64,000 nucleotides of DNA from Rhizoclosmatium globosum. Lineage: Eukaryota > Chytridiomycota > Chytridiomycetes > Chytridiales > Chytriomycetaceae. The stretch covers positions 589,320 through 653,319 of the forward strand of contig MCGO01000013.1 in the NCBI GenBank assembly GCA_002104985.1. Reading direction: 5' to 3'. The notes under the pieces are model-generated. The model did no database searches. It saw only the letters and a list, made by a program, of their open reading frames with translations, and was not told where the DNA came from. How positions within the stretch are numbered: the first letter of the stretch is position 1; each line of letters begins with the position of its first letter. The position numbers were made by a program, and so were the translations under genes. Below are positions 43,409 to 53,419 of the stretch, piece after piece.

Positions 43409-44565
43409 ATGGAGTCCCGGCTGACGTTGATCATCACATGCAGTGCTATACCATCGCACCCAAATCCAGTCGTCCTTCAAACCGTCCTTTCATCGCTGTT
43501 CCAGTATACTCCAGCCCTCCTCCAATGCCATCTAATAATCGTGTTTGATGGATGGAAAGTTGTCCCTGAAGGAAAAGAAGCCTCGAAACAAGCCGCAATC
43601 ACAGAGTCTCAGCGCCAAAACTACTCTCAGTTTGTCGATGGAACAATATCATTTTTGGGACTGAATTGGGGAAAGAAAGAATGGACGGGCGATTGGATGA
43701 AGGAGAAGTGGGCTGTTCTTGACATGATTGGTCCTGATTCACCACCTCCTCTTGTCTCGATGCTTCATGGAGACGATGCAAAGCAAGAGTTTCCTGATGA
43801 TGATGCCAGAGTCACCACAGCAACTTGGTTCCCAATCACTATCCCCCCAACTTCAAAAACAATCGACAATTCAATGGATGTATTTGAAACACAGCGATCG
43901 GATTCGGGTCCTGTTATATTGACGTGCTTGAAAGTTACTGGTCCAAGGCTGGGGCAGGCTTTAGCTGTCCGGGAAGCTATGCAATACGTCAAAACTGATT
44001 ATGTATTTGCGATGCAACACGACTGGCGGATGAATGAAGCGATCGATATCAGGTTTCTTGCATTCTTTCCGTACTGTCTGTGTGAATCTAAAAACTGCCA
44101 TTCAGTGCATTCTTGGATCTTATGGACACACACACAGACATAAACTATCTCGGCTTCATATCCCGTCGAACGCAGGGATACGCTTCTGCAATCTCTGGAC
44201 GCGTTGGTCTTCCATCTGCAGTCATCGATCCTCCAATACACCCAACCATCCCGCTTTGTCGCTCTTTCTTCTGGTTCGACAAAAATCATATTGCGAGAAC
44301 ACAGTTTTACAAGGAACACGTCTTTTCTGGGGAATACAAATTCAAACGTGGGGATTTTATTGAGGATACAATGGGACATGTGCTGTTGAAAGAAGTGAAG
44401 GAGGGTGGGTTGGAGGCTTGGAGGAGGTGGGGATGTTATCTGTATTATCCTGAGGAAGGGAAGAGGAATGGGTTGGTTCATGTCAATGGACGGCAGTATT
44501 TGTCGAATGAAGATAAGATTGAATTGGAGGAGTCGGGGAGGAGTGGAAGCATATCAATAGTGTGA
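43409..44565 (+). CDS. glycosyltransferase-like protein
   Basis: Exons 43409-44052 and 44106-44565, in phase, 367 residues. It starts MESRLTLIITCSAIPSHPNP and continues VVLQTVLSSL and LIIVFDG, the layout of a nucleotide-diphospho-sugar transferase of GT-A type. Later YVFAMQHDWRM resembles the metal-binding acidic motif region, and INYLGF then FKRGDFIEDTMG follow near the end. No membrane anchor is visible. The donor sugar and acceptor cannot be told. The fold assignment rests on pattern only. Confidence 0.55.
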
Positions 44566-44720
44566 GAATAAATTCTAGTTGTGATATGGTTGTGGATTGA
44601 GTGTGTTTTCTTGAGTATGACTCGTAGACAGAGAAGTATTGTAGAATGACTGACAGTTTTGAGATTACTTTTGGCTTTTTCGGTGGTTATCGTTGAAAAA
44701 AGTTACACTCAAACGGTGAA

Positions 44721-46736
44721 ATGTACGCTGATGGATCGATACGATCCAAAGTCAAACGCTGTGAAGAATGTCGGAAACATAAAAAGGGCTGCTCCCAGGA
44801 AAGGACTGGATGCATCAACTGCCGAGCAAAAGGCGTTTCGTGTGTTTACAGAAACGAGCCGAGACTGTGAGTGAAGCCTGAATGCCGATCACAATCTTCA
44901 TTTGCGCATCATTTAACCAGATTACGCTGTAGTGTACTGGATAATCTTGCCGAAGGCTCTAAGGACGTAATCGGTAGCATATCATTTATACAAGACAACC
45001 CATTCCACTCCCATGCAAATTTCGCAACAATGAATAGCATTGTGACTCCAGTTTTGAATCGTTTGATGGACGCTCTTCACATACCTCTGTCGGACATTTC
45101 AGACACGGAACTCATTGACCCAGATCTTATTCCCACATTTGATGATTGGCTGCTCGTCTTTAACTTCTTTACAGAAAATGGGACTAAATTGCCACAAGCA
45201 GAGATGGTGGATGCGGAAACTTTCTTGCGTGACTTCTTTCAAGTACCTGCTGTGCTTCGATTCAGTCTCTGTTGCCATATTCTGAGTAGAATGGATGATG
45301 CCGATGGAACTCTTGAACGAACAAAGATGAGCTACTTTCGAAGAGCGAGGAAGGCCTTTTATTTCACGGATATCGTTACGCCATCAAGGTACTTGGTTTT
45401 TGCGTATAATCTCTTGCACATCCATGCTCGAAGTATGTGTATTGTTTTGGAGAGAGTCTATTTAATCGTTCTTCATTACAGATGCTGGGGATATGATATT
45501 AAGCGAGAAGTGCTTAAAGATTGCTCTGAATATGATGATGGATTTGGGAATGAACCTCGACCCAAATAATTCACCAACGCTTTCGAATCTAAATTTTCGC
45601 CAACATGAAGAATGCAGAAGAATCTTTTGGAAATTATACCTGCAGTATACCTGTATTTACCCAATCCTTTTCGATTTGCAGGACTTGATGGAGACAATGT
45701 CAAGCCACGTTCTCAAGTTTTTGATCCATATCCTGTATTTATCCATGAACATCCTGATGTTCCTCCATTTCATAAGTCCCAAGCTGGATTTTGCAATCTT
45801 ATCGGGACAATTCGACAACTGTTTTCTGCACCTCCAACGACCATAGACACGTTTTTGGAATCCGTCAGCCATTCGTCACCCATATATTCTCGAATTCAAA
45901 CGGTTCTCGCATCTGTTCAGTCCAATTACTACTTCATTTTCAACGATTCCGCGGATATCACCACCCTCTCCACATCCGACAAAGCGAGATTCGTAGCTCA
46001 GGCCGCAACAACATGTCCCGACATTGACGTATTTGAACTTAATTTCACGATACAATCCACCATCTCGGTGCTTTACCGTCCAGTCGTCTTCCTTACAAAC
46101 TCAAAATCGTTTCGACCGCAGTTTTTGAGTTCACATCATCAAAGAATTGTGATGGACGCTATTCATGAATGCACATCTGCAGCTTGGAGGGTCGTGCATC
46201 TAGCTAGTTTGACCGCACTTCTAAAAGCAAATACAAGTCTCTTGCCACTCTCGCAAACCGAAAATATTCGTAAACCACCGCTTTTGAGTGTCTTCGAATC
46301 TTTTATTGCGTTGTGGTTTGTTGCGTGTCGCATGGATGTGATGTGGCTTCAATTGGTGGAAATGGACAGCCTTGTGTATTTAGTGAAAGTGAGGGATGCT
46401 TTGCAAATGGTTATGAAGGAAGTGCGAATGAGGAGGTTGAGTACACCGATTATTCCCTTGGTGAATGCTATGGAGGCGATGTTTGCAGAGGTTGAGGATG
46501 TTGTAATGTTTGGGCGAAGCCTGGATAACGTAATGGTGAGAAGAGATGAGGCGTCCATTGTTTTGGAAGTTGAGTTGGGAATGGAGACAATGCGATTGGG
46601 TAATGGGCACAAGGAAATGATTGATCCTTGGTGTTATATGGGGTTTCTTGGTCTTGAGATGGGAGTTCGGAAGGATATGAGGTGGAAAGGGAGGATGGAA
46701 GAATCGTGGCGGTTGTTTTGGAAGCTGTATTCATGA
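44721..46736 (+). CDS. Zn2Cys6 transcription factor
   Basis: The N-terminus has a complete binuclear zinc cluster (KRCEECRKHKKGCS and TGCINCRAKGVSC): six Cys with spacing 2-6-7-2-6. The first exon is 44721-44866. The second, from 44921, runs to about 45432 (DNLAEGSKDVIG, PTFDDWLLVF). The next starts near 45482 with the fungal TF middle-homology part (EKCLKIALNMMMDLGMNLDP, ECRRIFWKLYL). The frame changes near 45640 and then remains open to 46736. I could not place an intron there that avoids a stop codon, so a base error or a real frameshift is possible. Such factors bind CGG-type half sites in promoters. Confidence 0.8.
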
Positions 46737-46843
46737 TTTATTATGTTAATTGGAAGTTTGCTACAGTCTTGGCTTTTTTTTGATGATAACTTGCTTTGAT
46801 TGTTGGCGTCATTCCACGTCTCTGTCAACTTCATCGTTATTCC

Positions 46844-47179
46844 ATGCGATTTCTAACGCTTCTCGCTATTGTAGCTGTATTCGCAAGGCCTATTATGTCC
46901 GAACAGGTGAGCTCAACTTCTGTCAACTTATAGAATTATTTGATGATGCTCATTGGCTGTCAACAGGATTCATCCGACTCAACAAATGAAGGACCCTTGA
47001 TTGACGTTATTTATCCAGCTATTCCCGCCGACAACTACCCAGCGGAAGGACCAGTTTATGACAGGCCTCAAGATCCACTGGATCCTGGATTCTTTCCTTT
47101 CGACAACACTCCTCCAAATGATGACTCGTGGCAGGAAGAGCCTCAAGAACCATACATTGATTCAGAACAAATTATGTGA
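46844..47179 (+). CDS. small secreted acidic protein
   Basis: Exons 46844-46906 and 46967-47179, in phase, 91 residues. The first exon encodes a signal peptide (MRFLTLLAIVAVFARPIMS). The mature part is acidic and Pro-rich (DPLDPGFFPFDNTPPNDD), without cysteines or a known fold. The signal-peptide exon followed by one intron matches the design of the next two CAP genes, so it may be part of the same secreted-gene cluster. Confidence 0.6.
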
Positions 47180-47445
47180 GACGAATTGTGGTGTTGGTGG
47201 CGTTGTTGTAAAAAAATGAAACTGGGGAATACATAGTTTCAGATAGTCTTTGACAGAATAAACCATCCAGAATTTATCTTTAATGTGTGAAGACGAAAGA
47301 AAAAGACACCGCCCTACTGAAATCGGGGAAGAAATGCGGAATTAACTTCTGTCAATCAATACATTGAAAACCAATTTGGAGATCAGGATGATGTGCTTCA
47401 TTGGCCAACAATTTTTCTCACGACCCCCCCAAAAACAAGACTTTG

Positions 47446-49014
47446 ATGCAACTCTTCAAAGTCTTTGCGACCGTTGCTGCTGTCGCTGCCTCGGCTGTTG
47501 TTGCTCAGGTACGAGTAGATTCAGATGAATTTGGATTGGAAAGGAGCAAGAAGGAGCACGAAGGCTGAAGTTGTTGGGAGACACCGTGGCTTGCTGTTGC
47601 GGGTGGTCAGTGATCCTTTCTATTGGATGGCTGGACGGTACCTACGAAATACAAGAATTGAGAGGAGGAAGGAGGAGGAAGGAGGATGGTGGACAGCGAA
47701 TGAGACGGAAGAGGGAGGGAACGGACTAGACACTGCACGCACTCATCAATAACCCTAATTTCTTCTAACCGAATCTTACGTGCCAAATAGATCACTGGCT
47801 CTACCGCAGACCAATGTGCTCACTACGCAGGATCAGTCTTTGATGGAACCTACTGTTGGTTCCTGGATTCAAACAACCAATACTGGTACTTGAGCGGAAC
47901 TACCTGGACGCCGTACAACGACGGTTCTCAAGGCTCCTCCCAAGTCTCTACCTCAGATGCTTCTTCTCAGCAATCGCAAGATGCTAACCCTCGTCAGGAC
48001 AGCACCGGTACCTGGATCTACTACGACCAGTTCAACCAGCCAGCTTACACTTGGGATGGAAGCAACTGGCAGCACATTGACCAAGGCTCTTCCCAACAAG
48101 TCCAACAGCAAACTCAACAACAAGCTCAGCAGAACCCTCGTCAAGATGCTACTGGCACTTGGATTTACTATGGCGACGATGGCCAACCAATTTACACTTG
48201 GGATGGAAGTAACTGGCAGCCAATTAATGCCCAGCAACAACAACAACAACAACAAGCTCAGCAGAACCCTCGTCAGGATGATTCTGGTACTTGGATTTAC
48301 TATGGCGACGATGGCCAACCACTTTATGTTTGGGATGGTGCCGCATGGCAAACTTACCAAGCCGGTCCAGCTCCAGCTCCACAAAGCGAAAACGTTATCC
48401 AAGGAAGCAACTTTGCCGCTGCCGACCAAGTCGTCGTCGGTGTCTCGCCATGTTCAAAGTCAAACCTCGCTGCATGCCAGAATTTGGCCTATGGCGATTT
48501 CCAGAACGCCGACGATGCCAGAGCCTTCGCTGTTGCTAATGGAGGAACCGACTTTGCCAGCGAGTGCCAGGTCTTGCACACCCACGCAAGACAGTACTAC
48601 TCTGGCCTTGGTCCATTGAAGTGGAACTCCAAGTTGGCTGCGTGGGCTCAAGTCTCTGCTGCTTATGCCGACGCTACTGGCTACTGGGAGGCCCACAGTT
48701 ACTCTGCTGACATTGGTCTCTTCTTGGGTCAGAATTTGTACGTCGGTAAGGCCACCTGTGCTGAAGCTTACTACGGATGGGTCACTGAGGAGGCTCTCGG
48801 TACCGGTCCTTCCGGAAACGGTCACTTTTTGAACCAGGCTGGTTTGGTCTTTGGTGGTCTTGGTGACTACTCCAGTGTTGGTTGTGGTGCTTATGGAAAC
48901 ACTATTGTCTGCAACCTTGGTTTGGACGACGCTCTTGTAAATGCGTCCCTCGATGGTTTGAAGGATATTAACGTTGCCTTTGCTGAGGCTTTGAAAGGAG
49001 AGTACAACCCATGA
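47446..49014 (+). CDS. secreted CAP/SCP protein with three Trp-rich repeats
   Basis: Exons 47446-47508 and 47791-49014, in phase, 428 residues. It has a signal peptide MQLFKVFATVAAVAASAVVA. Following an N-terminal hairpin (DSNNQYWYLSGTTWTP) come three tandem repeats of about 37 residues of the form RQD-x-T/S-GTWIYY-x2-x-x-QP-x-Y-x-WDG, separated by Gln-rich linkers. The C-terminal CAP domain (about 245-428) shows LHTHARQYYSGLGPLKWNSK, HSYSADIGLFLGQNLYVG, YGWVTEEA, GHFLNQAGLVFGGLGDYSSVGCG and NTIVCNLGL. CAP domains bind sterols or lipids or act extracellularly. The aromatic repeats could bind polysaccharide; that is inference. The end of the coding region is partly duplicated after the stop codon. 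Confidence 0.85.
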
Positions 49015-49467
49015 GGTAGACACCCTGAGGCATTGAAAGGAGAATACAATCCAAAAAGGAGATATTCTTTGTATACGTTCGAGTTTATTGTTACAGTTAT
49101 AGACGAAATAAAGGGGCTAAAAGTACATACCATTAAATATTATGTCCCCGAGATAATGAAGATTAAAAAAGGATGAATTCAAATCTACTGCTTGTAACGT
49201 CTTAATTTGGCTGAGGACATTGCTTTGAACTGAATAAATGCTCTTTGTGTAATTGTGCCAAGCTTTTTTGGGCTGAGGATCAGTAATGTTGCCAAGACAT
49301 TGCGATTGTCGCAAGGAGAGCCATACTCTGAGCTTAGAGTCTAACAACATGCACACGCAAGCTTGTTTTAAACCCACTTCTTAAGTGGGTGTCTGCTTGT
49401 GCACGAACAGAACGAAAATTGGCAAAACTAATTAACAAATTAAACCACAAAGGGCAGCCACATTCAT
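49015..49467 (+). other. intergenic between CAP paralogs
   Basis: The stretch 49027-49053 repeats the last coding bases (48985-49011) with small changes. A hairpin ACCCACTT-CTT-AAGTGGGT lies at 49372-49390. I see no gene. Confidence 0.55.
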
Positions 49468-50805
49468 ATGAAGTTGTTCAACCTCGTCGCCGCCTTTGCC
49501 CTCTCAGCGGCTATGACTGTAGTTGCACAGCAGGTATTCGTGCATATCTGAAACACTGTCCTTTCAAGTTGATACTGATGCCAAGACACCCTTTGCGGTG
49601 ATATCACAGATCGATGCCACAGTTTCCAACGCTTACGTCGATTCGAACGGAATCTATTGGGTCGTTGACCAGAATGGCAACTACCTCTGGTCCTCTGACG
49701 GTTCCAACTGGACTGTGTATGAAGATGCAGCCACCGCTCAACCACTCGATGCCCAATCTGATGATTCGGGACCAGCACCAGCGCCACAGGCCGAGATCGG
49801 TGATGCTTCTGCAGTAGCTGAGGACCAATCCCAACAAGACCAGTCCCAGCAAGACCAGTCCAAACAACAACATCTCAGTCTCAGTCCAGTCTCAGTCTCC
49901 AACTGTTGTTCTCGATTCCCAAGGTAACTCGTGGTACGTTGACGCTAACGGACAATGGTACGAATGGGACGGTGCTCAATGGCAGCCTCAAGGCCAAGCC
50001 CCAGACACGGCCCAAACCCAACAGTCTCAGTCTCAGTCTCAGTCTCAGTCTCCACAAGTCGTTCTTGACTCCCAAGGAAACTCGTGGTACGTTGACGCTA
50101 ACGGACAATGGTACGAATGGGACGGTGCTCAATGGCAGCCTCAAGGCCAAGCCCCAGACACGACTGGAGATGTCCTTCAAGGGGGAAACTTTGCTGCCTC
50201 GGACCCCGCACCAGCACCCCAACAAGAAACCGCGGCTACTTGCTCCAAATACAACTTGGATGTTTGTGCTCAATTGGCTGTTAACGATTTCCAGGACGCT
50301 GCTGCTGCACAGGCGTACACAGACTCTATTGGGGCTTACGACTTTGCTGGACAGTGTTTGGCCTTGCATAATTATGCTAGAGCTTATTACGGAAACCAGG
50401 ATGGCCCGTTGAAGTGGAACGACCAGCTTGCGGCTTGGGCTACTGTCAGTGCTGCATATGCTAACACTCTTGGCGTCTGGGACGCTCACAGTTACTCTGC
50501 TGATATGGGTTTGTACTGGGGCCAGAATTTGTACGTTGGGGAGACTAGCTGCCCAGGTGCTTATTTCGGTTGGGTTACCCAAGAAGCTTTGGGACAAGGA
50601 CAGGATGGAAACGGTCACTTTTTGAATCAAGCTGGCTTGGTTTTCGGTAACGCCGGGGACTATAATAGTGTTGGTTGTGGGCTTATGGAAACACATTGTT
50701 TGTAACCTTGGATTGGCGGACGACCTTGTCACTGTTTCTCTTGCCAGCTTGCCAGATGTGAACACGGCCATGGCGAATGCGCTTAACGGAGTTTACAGTC
50801 TGTAG
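49468..50805 (+). CDS. second secreted CAP protein, with apparent frameshifts
   Basis: Exon 49468-49533 encodes a signal peptide (MKLFNLVAAFALSAAMTVVA). The second exon starts at 49610. It has an N-terminal hairpin (NGIYWVVDQNGNYLWSSDG), Gln/Ser-rich linkers, two identical DSQGNSWYVDANGQWYEWDG units and a CAP domain (LHNYARAYYGNQDGPLKWND, HSYSADMGLYWGQNLYVG, GHFLNQAGLVFGNAGDYNSV). It is paralogous to 47446-49014. Relative to that gene, single bases are missing in a CAGTCT repeat near 49893 and at two places near 50680-50695. After the latter, NLGLADDL to GVYSL continues in another frame to TAG at 50805. It is either a young pseudogene or the consensus has indel errors. Confidence 0.65.
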
Positions 50806-50935
50806 AGGCATGCGCTTTTTCCTTCCTTCGTTTCGTACTTTTTTAGATGCAACTGTGGTTTGTAAAAGTTGCCTTACAGAAATACATTTATTATTAGATT
50901 TCTTTCTTCAATCTGACAATTTATAAGTTCCCGAC

Positions 50936-51964
50936 ATGCTGAATCCAACACAGGATGCCATCCACCCACATATGATCATAGAGGCATTGAGTGAGCAAAC
51001 ACTCTATATTCCACCATACACTCCACGGCGCGGAAGTGAAGCTGCAGATAACCTGAAGCTGACGATCGCGGATTTTCTCCCACCTCAACCCCCACGTCCA
51101 AATAAAGTACCTCTCCCCGATTGGTCGTTCTGGGTCGTCAAAGTTCTTTGTACTCCGGTAGGAGGAGCTTTTGCTGATGCAATCGACGCGGCGTTTCAAG
51201 GACAAGACGGGAATAGTAGTCGAGCAGAGGGAATCACATGTGGTATTATGCTTTCTTTTCTCGTCTTTGCACTTGTTCTTCAATTCCGTTTGTCAACTTA
51301 TGTCCCAGTGAGTTTCTTTGTTGTGGGTTTGGTGACTCGGAGGACTAAACTCATTCTCTACCAGATGGTTTATTGGATTGTCGTCATACTTATGTCGATT
51401 GTTGGAACGCTTATTACGGATAGTTTGGTGAATATCCTTGATGTTATGAAGTGGCAAACGACTGTTGGATTTGGACTTGCACTTATCATTGTCTTCATTG
51501 CATGGTATGCAACTGAAAAGACATTATCTATCCAAGCCATAAATACGACGATACGTGAAGCATTTTATTGGTTGGCTGTATTGTTTACGTTTGCATTGGG
51601 GACGACTATCGGGAATGAAATGACGGTAGATTTGTTGCAAAACACGTATTGGGAGAGCGTTCTCGTCTGTTCAGGGATTATTGGAGTTGTTGTTGGATGT
51701 TTTTATGGGTTGAAAGGGGCAGTGGATCTTGGCGTTCCGATATTTTGGGTTGTATTCGTGATGACGAGTCCATTAGGAACGTCATTTGGGGACTTGTTAG
51801 CACGAGACACAAGTGAAGGAGGCGCTGGCTTTGGTATTGTTTCGACAAGCGTTTTGTTCGTGGGAGTGATTTCTGTTTTGATTGCCTTTATGCACTATGA
51901 GGAAAGTAAGAAGGCGCTCTCTCTAGCAAAAGAACAAAACTTGGCAGATAATTCACAGATATAG
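50936..51964 (+). CDS. bacterial-type multi-span membrane protein (COG4705-like)
   Basis: An intronless frame of 342 residues. After a soluble 65-residue N-terminus there are about nine hydrophobic segments in a duplicated layout. Motifs match the prokaryotic COG4705 membrane-protein family: FWVVKVLCTPVGGAFADAI, VGTLITDSL, WYATEKTLSIQAINTTIREA, FYWLAVLFTFALGTTIGNE and TSPLGTSFGDLLARD with GGAGFG. Function is not established in any organism; Asp/Glu in transmembrane segments hint at transport. The absence of introns in a window where most genes have several, together with the bacterial family, suggests horizontal acquisition. Its N-terminal extension is not typical of the family and may have been gained after transfer. 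Confidence 0.82.
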   Translation: MLNPTQDAIHPHMIIEALSEQTLYIPPYTPRRGSEAADNLKLTIADFLPPQPPRPNKVPLPDWSFWVVKVLCTPVGGAFADAIDAAFQGQDGNSSRAEGITCGIMLSFLVFALVLQFRLSTYVPVSFFVVGLVTRRTKLILYQMVYWIVVILMSIVGTLITDSLVNILDVMKWQTTVGFGLALIIVFIAWYATEKTLSIQAINTTIREAFYWLAVLFTFALGTTIGNEMTVDLLQNTYWESVLVCSGIIGVVVGCFYGLKGAVDLGVPIFWVVFVMTSPLGTSFGDLLARDTSEGGAGFGIVSTSVLFVGVISVLIAFMHYEESKKALSLAKEQNLADNSQI

Positions 51965-52276
51965 AGAAATAAATAGAATTCTTGCTTTTATTTGGGTTTC
52001 TCGACTCCGATCTGTCGGTACCGAATCGTGGAGACATGAATCACAGTGACGCAATGAAGGCAAAGATCAGATTACTGACGTCAACCAATTTTGAGGGACC
52101 AGATTTGGTATATTCGAATTTGGTGGAGCGAAGGAGAAACTCAGTACAGATTGACCTGTCTTGCAGCTATGTGCATCCACTGGAACAAACTTTGGGATCT
52201 TTGCTCACTCAAAAGAGTTACTTGCATTAGAAATCCGCACACCATTGGTCAGAAAATTTATCGGAGGCGCACATTG
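51965..52276. other. region upstream of the bZIP gene
   Basis: It probably belongs to the 3' flank of the membrane protein and the promoter or long leader of the bZIP gene. A 64-codon frame (52036-52230) is present without recognisable content. Confidence 0.4.
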
Positions 52277-52333
52277 ATGGAAAAAGTGAGTCATAATGAA
52301 CTCGACTTGCTTGATCAGCAGAAATGGCGCTGA
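52277..52333 (+). promoter_or_regulatory. upstream ORF 1 in the bZIP leader
   Basis: An 18-codon frame from ATG to TGA, encoding MEKVSHNELDLLDQQKWR. It would be scanned before the main start if the transcript begins upstream of it. Confidence 0.45.
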
Positions 52334-52440
52334 AATTTGAGCTATAAGAACCCTGTCCGTGCGCAAAGGGAGTCATTTAGCATTCACTGTGTCCGTTCAT
52401 CCCACAGATTTTCAAGGGCCACAGCTATCGTAACCCCAGA

Positions 52441-52497
52441 ATGTGCTATGTCAAAGGTGGGAGACTCTCCTTCCGCTGTGCCAATTTTCATTGCTGA
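52441..52497 (+). promoter_or_regulatory. upstream ORF 2 in the bZIP leader
   Basis: An 18-codon frame (starts MCYVKGG, ends CANFHC) that overlaps uORF 3 in another frame and ends 18 nt before the main start at 52516. Confidence 0.5.
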
Positions 52498-52519
52498 AAT
52501 CGAATGTGCTTTGTCATGA
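52448..52519 (+). promoter_or_regulatory. upstream ORF 3 ending in ATGA at the bZIP start
   Basis: A 23-codon frame (starts MSKVGDS, ends ECALS) whose TGA stop (52517-52519) overlaps the ATG at 52516-52518 as ATGA. A ribosome ending here could restart directly on the bZIP frame. GCN4/CPC1-type genes are known to be controlled by uORFs under amino-acid limitation. Confidence 0.55.
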
Positions 52520-53205
52520 CAGTGAAGCAAGCAGCAAATGCACCAGTTCTAGAGGCAACTGCGAACCCTACTGGTCAGCAGAGGTCCAGGGATACCAGAC
52601 ATCGAGAGGTTATGAAGGAGGATCCGATGTTCGAGTCGATGCTCATTCCCTCGAGCGACTGGCTCTCTCTGCTTCCGCCACTCAACTTTGAGACTTCTGA
52701 GGCACTAGCTCCGAATCCAAATCCGAATTCAGATTGGATGGCCTGGCTCGACGGAATGTCCTCGTTCACCCAGGATTCTGTTTCGCCACCTGCATTTGTC
52801 TGTCCAACCTTTGCCAACACCGTCTCTCCAGCCCTGACTTCTTCTTCAACTCTGATTCCTGAATCGCCAGCTACGTTGAACTCACCCTTCACGAACAAGA
52901 ACAAACGGGTTCGTTCAGAAACGCCCGACTTTGAGGATCTCGATGATGCCGCAAAGAAACGCGCGAGGAACACAGAGGCAGCTAGAAAGTCGCGTGCAAG
53001 AAAGGCGGCTAGAGTCGACTCGCTTGAGGCTCAGGTGGATGCGCTTGAAGGTGACAAGGCTCGTTTGAGTACAAGATTGGCTGTCTTGGAATCAGATGCA
53101 TCCAGTTTTGCTCAGAGAGAGTACGAACTGAAAAGGCGCGTGGCTTTGTTGGAGAGTCAGCTATTGGAATCACACCGTGCACTGTTGGCGAAGCAGGGTC
53201 TTTAG
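52516..53205 (+). CDS. GCN4/CPC1-type bZIP transcription factor
   Basis: An intronless frame of about 229 residues from ATG 52516; another in-frame ATG lies at 52504. The N-terminal half is acidic and hydrophobic (DWLSLLPPLNFETSEALAP, DWMAWLDGM), typical of activation domains. The C-terminus carries the basic region KKRARNTEAARKSRARKAAR, which matches the GCN4 class signature, followed by a leucine zipper (VDSLEAQVDALEGDKARL, then LAVLESD and VALLESQLLESHRALL). GCN4-type factors activate amino-acid biosynthetic genes. Three upstream ORFs precede it. The 52504 start overlaps uORF 3, and I favour 52516 because it coincides with the uORF stop. Confidence 0.9.
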   Translation: MTVKQAANAPVLEATANPTGQQRSRDTRHREVMKEDPMFESMLIPSSDWLSLLPPLNFETSEALAPNPNPNSDWMAWLDGMSSFTQDSVSPPAFVCPTFANTVSPALTSSSTLIPESPATLNSPFTNKNKRVRSETPDFEDLDDAAKKRARNTEAARKSRARKAARVDSLEAQVDALEGDKARLSTRLAVLESDASSFAQREYELKRRVALLESQLLESHRALLAKQGL

Positions 53206-53419
53206 TTTGTCTGTTGCGAAGTTAAGCGAAACTCTTCCCTCCTCATGTGTATATCTACCCTTATTTCCCTTTTCTTTTCATGCTTATATTGCAGTAATAC
53301 ATTAAAATCCATGGTTTATTAAAGAACATCACAGATACTTTATTTGTTCCAAAAAATGAAGGTATAGTTGAAACATATGTATATTCGAAGAGATAAATTG
53401 ATTAACGATAAATCTATGT

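Noticed and set aside
47953..49023. Minus-strand frames opposite the CAP gene
   Set aside because: Mirror translation of tandem repeats; the plus strand has signal peptide, intron and CAP motifs.
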